DNA from: Talpa occidentalis | Taxonomy: Eukaryota > Chordata > Mammalia > Eulipotyphla > Talpidae | DNA length: 64,000 bases | Reading direction: 5' to 3' | Assembly (NCBI RefSeq): GCF_014898055.3 | Contig: NW_023604295.1 | Location: forward strand, 96,859,591-96,923,590 | Shown: in pieces, positions 33,799 to 41,679 of the stretch | How positions within the stretch are numbered: position 1 is the stretch's first letter | Layout: every line of letters starts with the position of its first letter | Notes under the pieces: model-generated | Told to the model about the DNA's origin: nothing | Databases searched by the model: none | What the model saw: the letters and a program-made list of their open reading frames with translations, nothing else | Made by a program: the position numbers and the translations under genes

Positions 33799-35310
33799 CT
33801 ACTCCTTTAACAAGGCCAGGATTTCTAATGGGTGTTTGACATCCTTGTTACTAGCGGTAAGAAGTCCCCGCTCCTTCCAAATGGCCCCATGCATGTGGAG
33901 AATCATAAAAGAGTATTTTGAGTCAGTAAATGCATTGACTCTTTTACCTTTTGAGAGTTCCAAGGCACGGGTCAGGGCTATTAATTTGGCTTTTTGCGCT
34001 GATGTACCTGCCGGAAGAGCCTTGGCCTCCACGGTGTTCTGGAGCGTCACCACTGCATATCCAGCACATCGACGGCCTTGATCCATGAAGCTGCTGCCAT
34101 CTGTAAATAGCTCCCACTCTGGATCCGGCAGAGGCTGGTCAGTTAGATCTGGTCGGCTGGCATACACTGTGTCTATGGTTTCTAAACAGTTATGGATTAA
34201 AGTGTCATCCTCAGATCCATCTGCATTTCTTGGAAGCAGAGTGGCAGGATTCAGGGAATTAGAAACCTGCAGCTTCACATTAGGATTGTCCAACAGAGCT
34301 GCTTGATATTTTCCCATTCGCCCAGTGGTTAACCAAAGTCCACCCTTCTGCTCCAGCAATGTCAAGACCTGATGCGGCACACACACAGTGATGGGCTGAC
34401 CCAATGTAAACGTCTCTGCCTCATGTAGGAGGTCACAAGTGGCAGCTACAGCACGCAAACATGGAGGCCATCCCTTAGTGGTGTGGTCCAATTGTTTGGA
34501 CAGATATGCAACGGGCTGCATTTCTGGCCCCAACAATTGGATCAGCACTCCTAGGCCACCCCCCTGCCTCTCATGTACATAAAGTACATAAAGTCTGAAT
34601 GGCTTCCTAAGATCTGGAAGCCCTAATGCTGGTGCTGAGATCAACTTTACTTTTATTTCATCAAAAGCCTTTTGACATTCTGGAGTCCAAGACAAAGGTT
34701 CAGAGTCCAGGCCTTTGAGAGCATCATACAAGGGTTTTGCTATTAGTCTAAAATTAGGAATCCAAATCCTACAAAACCCAGCCATACCCAAAAATCTGTG
34801 CAACTGTCGCCGGTTGCTGGGGACTCTAAGGGCTGAAATTACCTGTTTTCTTTCCGTCATCAGGCTCCGTCTGCCTTTCTTAATTTCAAACCCCAAATAT
34901 GTCACGGTTTGTTCGCATATCTGTGCCTTGTTAGGTGACACCTTGTAGCCACATTCTGCCAGGTGGTTCAGTACCACTATGGTATTTTCAAGACAAGATT
35001 CGTAGTCTGGACTTGCAATCAATAAATCATCTACATATTGCAATAAGACACCCTGGTTTAGTTGAACCTTCCTCAGATCCCTGGCCAGTATTTCCCCAAA
35101 AATAGTTGGGGAGTTCTTAAATCCCTGTGGAAGCACAGTCCAGCAATACTGGAGAGGGCTCTTGGACTTAGGGTCCTGCCACTCAAAGGCAAAAAGCAGT
35201 TGATCCTGGACATCTATTGGGATACAGAAAAAGACATCCTTCAGGTCTAATACCAAAAACCACCCAAAGTTACCAGGTATGGCAGTTAATAGGGTGTACA
35301 GATTAGGCAC
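33799..35310 (-). pseudogene. pol: Provirus reverse transcriptase and RNase H (503-codon frame)
   Basis: The longest frame in the window. RT motifs: FLVLDLKDVFF (residues 18-28, catalytic Asp), LPQGFKNSP (60-68) and YVDD (92-95). The thumb/connection includes FLGMAGFCRIWIPNF. RNase H starts near residue 395: TDGSS (about 403-408) and TDSKYS (about 462-467) keep two catalytic Asp residues. The catalytic Glu position (about residue 442, AAA codon at 33985-33987) is Lys, consistent with a G-to-A change. RT copies viral RNA into DNA and RNase H removes the RNA. Here RNase H should be dead. The first ATG is internal; RT begins upstream in the fragment at 35339-35545. Confidence 0.95.
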
Positions 35311-35338
35311 AGTGGGATGTAAATCCTGAACAATATCA

Positions 35339-35545
35339 TTAATTAATAGCCCTTAAATCTTGGACAAAACGGTACTCGCCTGTATGGGGTTTCTTCACTG
35401 GCAGAATCGGAGTGTTGTACGGTGAGCGGCAGGGCCGAAGGAGCCCAGATTGAAGGAACCTTTTCAATACTGGCTCAATTCCTCTCAAGGTCTCCTCCTT
35501 TAAGGGGTATTGTTTCCTCCTCGGGGTTTTGCTCCCCTCTATCAC
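35339..35545 (-). pseudogene. pol: Provirus RT, N-terminal fragment
   Basis: This frame holds the start of RT: QYPLKEETLRGIEPVLKRFL, then LLRPCRSPYNTPILPVKK and FVQDLRAIN. It ends at a stop exactly where RT should continue into the frame at 35310, so a nonsense or frameshift change lies near 35335-35345. A frameshift near 35615-35640 separates it from protease. Confidence 0.88.
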
Positions 35546-35610
35546 TTCTATCTTTACAGGCTCTGCATTTTTCGCACGTCCTGGGGTACCATCAGCCCAT
35601 ACCCATTTAC

Positions 35611-36069
35611 TTACTCTTTCAACAATTTCTGGAGGTAAAATTTCACTTTTGGTGGAACATCTTGAGTAAGTAACATCTGGAACCGCAGGGCATGTTCTGG
35701 AGGAAACTGTAGGTGAAGCCTCTGATTTTTGGGTGAGAATATAATTCGTGCGTTGAGCTTACATAAAAGGTCACGACCAATTAGAGGAATTGGACACTCT
35801 TCCATGTATAGGAAGTTGTGCTGGAGCTGTGTGGTGCCAAGCCGACACTCCAAAGGTTGTAGGAAGGGTTTCTGTTGTGGCCTCCCCGTAATCCCAGTGA
35901 CTGCTGCAGTCTCTTTGCTCATTTTAGTTAATTTTGAATTTAAAACTGAGTATGTTGTTCCAGTGTCCACCAAGGAATCAATCAGACGATCCCCCACAGC
36001 AAGGGTTACCCGGGGCTCCGAGGGGGTTATTTTAATGGGCTTAAGATCTAGTGGAGCCCCTGGGTACCC
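35611..36069 (-). pseudogene. pro: Provirus aspartic protease, in frame after gag UAG
   Basis: The frame is open immediately after the gag UAG (36070-36072) without any shift. The active-site triplet DTG occurs in LVDTGTTYSVL (about 35959-35967). A later LIGRDLL block is the second conserved loop. Retroviral protease cleaves Gag and Pol into mature proteins. The frame stops at 35611 because of a downstream frameshift, a few residues before RT. Confidence 0.9.
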
Positions 36070-36072
36070 CTA
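36045..36072 (-). promoter_or_regulatory. Gag UAG readthrough site with downstream stem
   Basis: Gag ends GAA GAA TAG, and the next codons stay in the protease frame. Nine bases after the stop, GGGGCT can pair with AGCCC about 18 bases further on, following a short palindromic GGGTACCC. In gammaretroviruses pol is made by suppression of a gag UAG, helped by a structured element about 8 bases downstream. This layout matches that scheme. Confidence 0.75.
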
Positions 36073-36894
36073 TTCTTCATCTGAACCTTCTCCATGAACT
36101 ATCATTTGTCTCCTTTCCTCCACACTTGGCTCCAGATTCCTTCCACTCTGTCTATATTCCCTCCTATCTTCACCTGAGGCTCTACTCTGTGCTATCACTG
36201 GTCTCCTGTCCTCTGTGCTGGGCTCTCGATTCCTTCTCTGTCCGTATTCCCTATCATCATCTGAGCCTCTACTCTGTGCTAACATTTGTCTTCTTTCCTC
36301 TCTCCTTGGTTCCTGGTTCTGTGTAATCCTATATTCCCTCCTGTAACCCCTACGTGAATCATCCTGTCGTGGTGTCCTCAGTCTTCTATCCTGCCTTCTG
36401 TAATTACTGCGTCTGCCGCTTCCCTGTAACCTGGGACAACTGTACTTCCAATGTCCCTCTTCCCTACAGAAAGCACACTGATCTCTTCCTAGGGGTTCAC
36501 GTCTCTGTCCATTACTGTTTCCCCGAAACCCTGTCCTGTACTCTCTTTGTATGAAAACAGTCACAGGTTTCGGTCTCCTGTCCTCTCTCCTGTTCTCTCT
36601 ATTATTATAAACCTTAAATGCTAAGTCCACTACCTGGGACAGACTCATCTCTGTGACGCCGTCTACCTTTGTTAACTTTCTCCTTATGTCTGGAGCACTG
36701 TATGTGATGAACGCCATAGTGATCAAACGAGCATTTTCTGGGGCATCTGGATTTATATCCGTTTGGTTTGTATACGTCTGAATAATCCTCTCAAGGAACT
36801 CTGATGGATCCTCATCAGCCCCTTGTGCAAGTTCTAATATTTTGTTAAAATTTTTTGTTTGGGGATTCCCTGCTCCAGTCCTACAAATAAACAT
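36070..36894 (-). pseudogene. gag: Provirus gag, capsid C-terminal half and nucleocapsid
   Basis: Residues 24-41 (QGADEDPSEFLERI region) are the major homology region of capsid. SAPDIRRKL (66-74) is the next conserved block. A single CCHC zinc knuckle lies at C140-x2-C143-x4-H148-x4-C153, as expected for gamma type. Residues from about 155 to 274 are strikingly Arg/Glu-rich and contain three imperfect repeats of about 28 residues (EPRREERRQ, EPSTEDRRP, EPSVEERRQ). It ends at UAG, in frame with protease. The N-terminal half of capsid is in another frame upstream. Confidence 0.93.
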
Positions 36895-37138
36895 TTTTTA
36901 TACAGATCCAAATCGCCATTCCTCCATCGTTTGGGTCCCATCCAGGATCCTCCTCTGGGACAGCAATCTCGGGCTCTGGGGATTGGCTATCCTCTTGGCG
37001 GAGACAGTCAGCCTCCTCCCTGGCTTTCCTCACTACCGTCCTCCGCTCATCTAGACCTAGTAAAGTATGTAACATTGACTGTATATCTGCCCAGTTAGGG
37101 CGGTGGGAGATGAAGATGGAGGCAAACAAGTTTGCCAT
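36881..37138 (-). pseudogene. gag: Provirus gag, capsid N-terminal part
   Basis: The RPNWADIQSMLHTLLGLDERRTVVRKAREEAD stretch is the capsid block that precedes the major homology region in gamma Gag. A Pro/Asp-rich acidic segment with DPGWDP follows. The frame runs out at 36881, and a shift puts the rest of capsid into 36894-36070. Some length between the two blocks appears missing compared with usual gamma capsids. Confidence 0.8.
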
Positions 37139-37183
37139 CCTCTTAGGAGCCTGCCGGTATGGGGGGAACAGAGCTCCTCCAAT

Positions 37184-37438
37184 TTAGGAGGTCCCAGTGC
37201 TAAAAGGATGGTGCGACCAAAAGTACCCAGCAGGTCGCCCCTGTTCATTCAAGCCATCCATCGGCAACTGGCAAAGAGGAAACTGTCCTGCCTCAGGGTG
37301 ATCCTTCCTGCCAAAATGGGTGCCGCTTCTAGTGTGGGGAGGAGACGCCATTTTCGTTTCCTTCCTGGAGGGCAATGGAGGCTGTGGACCCTCAGGATTC
37401 TGTGCGGGAGGGGCCTTGGGAGGGGCCTCACACGTCAC
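37184..37438 (-). pseudogene. gag: Provirus gag, proline-rich linker
   Basis: APPKAPPAQNPEGPQPPLP and a following basic stretch resemble the Pro-rich segment between matrix and capsid. It lies in a different frame from both neighbours because of small indels. No clear late-domain motif (PPxY or PTAP) is visible. Confidence 0.65.
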
Positions 37439-37865
37439 ATGGAGAAGGCCTTTGTCCTGATGTGTTTAAGGTATTTAGCAAATGATACTCCTCCTCTTCT
37501 AACTCTGCCCTTCTGCAGTCCTCATGGGAAGGAGAAGGTTTATCTCTTCTCTGTGCCATTAGAAGAGCCTCAGTCTCTGCCATATCCAATTTATGAAGGG
37601 CGGCCTGTATCTTATCCTGCATACTTTTAAAAGCTGACTCAAAAACGTTACAATTTTCATCCCTCACACTCTCAATAGTTAAATCAAAAGCCTGATTTTG
37701 TTGTTGCACTTGAGCCTGCATGCTTTTAAAAGCTGACTCAAAAGTCTGATTTTGTTGTTGCACTTGATACTGCATGCTTTTAAAAGCTGACTCAAAAACG
37801 TTATGGTTTTCATCCCTTATACTCTTAATAGTTAAATCAAAAGCTTGTTGATTTTGTTGTTGCAT
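37428..37865 (-). pseudogene. Provirus gag-region coiled coil with internal repeats
   Basis: About 145 codons, rich in Gln, Asn, Lys and Glu with heptad-like hydrophobic spacing. FESAFKSMQ recurs three times and QVQQQNQ twice, because the DNA carries tandem units (37618-37716, 37717-37770, 37771-37860), all multiples of three bases. An acidic EELEEEEYH-like tail follows. It shares its reading frame with the membrane segment upstream (37881-38189), separated by a single TGA and five codons. I do not know this as a gamma matrix domain. Confidence 0.7.
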
Positions 37866-37880
37866 ATCTAAGTTAAGAGC

Positions 37881-38189
37881 TCAAATTTGTTGCAGCACAT
37901 TCTCAGTATGTGTAGTAGAACATCTACCTCTCATAAAAACAAGAATGTAGCACATGGCGCCTATGCACATTACCAAAAAAACACTCAGAAGCACAGACTG
38001 TAAAGGGATGGTTTGTAAACCACCCACATATGTATACAGAAGTAAAATCACGTGCCACACACTAGGTTTAATCCAATTATTTACACTTATCAAACTGGTG
38101 GTAATATTTAACAGAAAAAGGCTACTTAAATTCAAGGCCGGAAAAAAATTGAAAGAACTCAAGTTAGGGATAAAACAGCTGAAGTTCAT
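37881..38189 (-). pseudogene. Provirus leader ORF: sequon-rich multi-TM segment
   Basis: The first ATG is at 38189-38187, and the same frame is open further upstream with GTG and other non-AUG codons. The 102-residue product has four N-glycosylation sequons in its first half (NFS, NLS twice, NIT). Two hydrophobic segments follow: one around VWHVILLLYTYV, and a strong one around LLSVFLVMCIGAMCYILVF ending in Arg-Gly-Arg. This predicts an exterior N-terminus and an interior C-terminus. It sits between the primer-binding site and gag, where glyco-Gag-type extensions occur in gammaretroviruses. Confidence 0.55.
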
Positions 38190-38371
38190 GGTTGAGGCCA
38201 CGTTTGGGTCAAAACCACACCCACAAGAGCCGTATGCACAGGAAAAAAAAAAACAGACTTTTCAAGATGTGAAACAAAGATTTTCACTGCGAGTCCTGCA
38301 GACCTAGTGCGCTTTATGGTGACCAACGCAAGAAAAATTACTTTGGGCTGGTCAACACAGGTGAAGCTTGG

Positions 38372-38389
38372 AAACCACGTTGGGTGCCA
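38372..38389 (-). promoter_or_regulatory. Primer-binding site, tRNA-Lys1,2-like
   Basis: On the minus strand TGGCACCCAACGTGGTTT starts three bases after the 5' LTR. It agrees with the 18-base complement of tRNA-Lys1,2 at 14 positions. One mismatch is a CG-to-CA change and the other three are at the 3' end. The retroviral RT uses a bound tRNA here to start minus-strand DNA. Confidence 0.75.
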
Positions 38390-38392
38390 AAC

Positions 38393-38857
38393 TGTTATAG
38401 GGCAACCCTGATATAAAACGTGTTGCCTGGCTGTGGGTCCTCACCCATGTGCTTAAAAGGGATTTATTAATACTCTACTACAGGCACACACAAAAGGTTA
38501 ATAAAAGGTTTATTTACAAGGGAAAGAGAATTAAGGAAATGTACAACTCACAGAGAAAATAGGGAAATAAAGTCTTTAATGTGTTCTACCCGATCTGCCG
38601 ACCTGGAAATCCAAAGGCACTCTCAGAGCTGGCCAGACGCTGTGTGCTGGTGGAGAGCCAAAATGGGGGATCCCTCCAAAGACCACGTGTCTGGCTTTAT
38701 ACCAAACCTGGCTGCTTACCCCCACCCTCAGGTCCCAGCCACCTTCCCTTTGGTGGTGATGGAGTTCCCAGTGTCTTTTGGCTTTGGTCTGGAGTAGTGG
38801 GTGGAGTCCACAAAGCCTGTATGGAATTAGCTTTAGGACATCCTTTTCCCCCTAACA
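38393..38857 (-). repeat. 5' LTR of the provirus
   Basis: 465 bp with the same ends as the 3' LTR. TATAAAG on the minus strand is at 38695-38701 and AATAAA at 38509-38514. It differs from the 3' LTR by many transitions and by two short indels near GATGGAGTTCCC and TGTCTTTTGGC. Confidence 0.93.
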
Positions 38858-39000
38858 TTACCAGTAGGACATATCGACTAATTAATTTTTCTCTCTCTCT
38901 CATTACTCTCTCTGCCCCCCCCACTTCCCTTGCAAATGAAACTTTTAGTAACATTTCTAACTGTAGAGATGGGAGAAGCCATAGATGAATCATGCTGTAG
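38858..39000 (+). mobile_element. Older related LTR, right part
   Basis: It continues the LTR cut at 29839. CCCTTGCAAATGAAACTTTTAGTAAC is the counterpart of the provirus LTR's CCCTTGTAAATAAACCTTTTATTAAC, at the expected distance. The pair TTAC marks the junction on both sides. The 3' end beyond about 39000 is too diverged to place. Confidence 0.6.
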
Positions 39001-41384
39001 TCTCCAGCCTAAGTCCTTCAGAGTCTGTAGATCACTAGGGGAATGGGGTTCTGTTCCTTAATGCTTACCCACCTACTCTGATACCATAGGAAAGGTAATG
39101 AAAGCTTTCCACAGGGTCTTGTTTCCTTGATCTCTGTGTAGAAAAATGATGATGCTTCTCACCAACTAGTACACGTCTGTGTTATGGAAACTGTAAACTT
39201 TGTGATGAATGTATTCCTCTTTTTGTTTTAGAACTTGGAAACTCCTATCAAACCATGTGATCTTAGTCATTGTGGACAGTGGGATGTTCATTTTTAGGAA
39301 TTTTAGCTTCAATAACTTATTCTAACAGTTGCTAATCAATTATGCAGATTTGAAACTCACCACAAATCCTACTTGGAAAAATAATAGAGGTGTAAATAAA
39401 ATAGAGATGATGTTTTGGAGGGAGAATGGATGAGATGGAGTTGAGTACAAGGGACTGTGAATAAAATAGCTGAAATGGGGAGGACAATGAGTTTTGTATG
39501 TTGAAGAAATGTAGGGAAGGGAATGGGGGCTGGACTGGAGAGGAAATTGGAGATGGGATCAAGGTTTGCAAGGATGTTAGTGAAGATAAGGTGCTGAAAT
39601 CAGAGGCGGCAGGTCAACTCTGAAGAGGGGAGAGAACACCTGCCCCACCCCACTCAATCTAATTGCCATGTCTTTTGTAAGCAGCAATTTTTTTTAATTT
39701 GGATATTTTTCAGATTTTTATCTTTTTCATGAAAACATATCTACTTTCAGATTAATTTTTGTTTATCCTGCTTTATACTCAGAGCAAACTTATTTTGAGA
39801 ACTCTTGCTTTTAAATATCCTGGAAATGCTCTACTCTCAACTCTTCAAATAATGCTTCTTCAAGATCCTTCATGTCTCTTAACTTCTCTTGCTGATAATT
39901 TTTATCTCTGTGATGACTATTCTGTTGGTCATTTCTCTGAGCCTATTCTTATATACAGTGTAGAGTACACCTCACCTATTGAGTTTATATTAGTAACCAA
40001 ATATTTAAATTTAAGATTTTCAACAATCTACTGTTATTTTAATTTTTGTCTGATTTTATCTCATCATTCTTGTGCTTTTATTAATGATATATTTTTTCAT
40101 ACTAATCTATTTTTAGATTATTAATAGATTATTAATAATCTTTTTTTCATACTAATAATATATTTAAAATATCTATTTAAAATATCTAGGATAAATAAAT
40201 AAATCCTAAATATTTATTTAAAGTTGTTATCAGACTATACATTTATTTTTATTTTCTCTGGAATGAATTTATGTTTGATCATTAGGTTTTTCTTTCATTG
40301 CATTTGATTTCATGTGTTTTGAAATTTTTGTTTGCAAGCTCATCTTAAGATGGAGATCAACGCATACACACATCATTTCAATTAGGATGCACTTGATTTC
40401 ATATAAGAGGAAATCCAACCAAGACACCAGTTCAACAAGATGACATTTATCATTTTCATTAGCAGTACAGACACTGAGTGGCTCAGTCTTCACTGAGTGA
40501 CCCAACAATGTCAGGACTCCAGGCCATATCTCTCTTTTTCCTCAGTAATTACAACAGTTGGTCTCAGCTTCATCTATCATTGTTATTGCACAATAACATC
40601 TAGGTAAAATGGAAATGTAGGCAGAAAATGGCAGCTCTTCTCCACAAATGGAAGGATATTTTTTCCTAGAAGCACTGAACAGTGAGCCTGATTGGATCCT
40701 TCACTTGGTGTCAAGACATATCTCACTGCTGACACTGTAAGAACAAGACCCCTGACATCCTAGTCTGATAGCATACTAAAATAACACTTCTCACTTCTTC
40801 TCACCACTTTGGATTTTTCTTCCATTTTGCATGCATGGACAAGGTCATCTTGATTTTGAATTTGGATGAGATTTTAACAGTTTATTTTATGTGTCATCTG
40901 TCATTACTGTGAACCCAGGTTGAAAGCAAGGTTTTAAGTTATATATTTACAGTGCATCTTGATCCAAATTCCACTCTTTTGTGAGTCCTGTCTTGTGTAG
41001 AAGATCAAACACTCACAACTAATGGAGATAAAGTTTTCTTGACTTGAAGGATGTGGGCCAGAGTGGTGAGGAGAGTGGATGTGTGAGGCACGGGGGAAGC
41101 TCCAAACAAGGCTCAAATACCCTCACAGCTTGAAAAGACACGCCTGCACATTCAGTTTTATAAACACTAGAGGACAGAGCTTGTAGCCAGATGTGGTCTT
41201 CCATATGAACTTCAACTCCCAAGTCAGCCTCCAAAGTCATGACTTTTTGTTACTTAAACCTTGAATTAGTCACACTATGGAAGCTGTGAAGAGCATTACT
41301 ATTTAGTCTTGGTTAATTTGCATGTCGATTTATGTGTGATTTGGTATTTGGGAAAGATAACGGTGGGAAACAAAAAACCCTGAC
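39001..41384. other. No gene recognised; AT-rich tracts
   Basis: AT-rich direct repeats occur at 40090-40230 (ATTATTAATAGATTATTAAT; AATATCTATTTAAAATATCT). The 121-codon plus frame at 39759-40124 has no recognised domain and average composition, so I do not call it a gene. Other frames are shorter and random-looking. Confidence 0.3.
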
Positions 41385-41400
41385 CCATAGAACCTTTTTT

Positions 41401-41663
41401 TTAAAAAGATTTATTTATGATACAAGAGCTGGGGTACAGGCCAGAGATGTGGGGGGTGAGAGGACTCACCAGAGACAGAGTAGGGAACAGAACAGGCAGA
41501 CTGACTGAAATACACTGCTGAAGGGAGCAGTGGGCGAGACAGGAGAGGTCTGCGGCACCATGTGGGTTTCTCCCTGGCCAGTAGGGGATCAAACTCATGC
41601 TGCAGAGGCTGTGGATTGCTTCGTAGTATGGTGCTTAACCCCTTGCGTCATGAGGGAGGTCCC
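41401..41663 (-). mobile_element. tRNA-derived SINE copy 7
   Basis: Full-length antisense copy. The target duplication CCATRGAACCTTTTT flanks it at about 41385-41399 and 41664-41678 (one mismatch). Confidence 0.85.
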
Positions 41664-41679
41664 CCATGGAACCTTTTTG

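Larger units (their letters stand above)
29840..38857 (-). mobile_element. Class I (gamma-type) endogenous retrovirus, 9.0 kb, defective
   Basis: Complete layout on the minus strand: 5' LTR (38393-38857), primer-binding site, leader ORF, gag, in-frame UAG, protease, RT/RNase H, integrase, a non-env 3' region, polypurine tract and 3' LTR (29840-30310). A 4-bp target duplication TTAC lies at 29836-29839 and 38858-38861. A 4-bp duplication, one CCHC knuckle, the UAG gag end and the gamma-type RT and integrase all fit class I. At least four frameshifts or stops break gag and pol. LTRs differ by roughly thirty substitutions plus small indels (about 7%, by eye), implying an insertion of order ten million years ago at typical mammalian rates (inference). 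Confidence 0.95.

Noticed and set aside
36051..36326. Plus-strand frames across gag (for example 36051-36326) as antisense genes
   Set aside because: They mirror the Arg/Glu-rich repeat of gag. Length and repetition are imposed by the sense strand.
39759..40124. 121-codon frame as a small membrane protein
   Set aside because: AT-rich sequence readily gives Leu/Ile/Phe-rich frames. There are no family motifs and it sits in simple-repeat-rich DNA.
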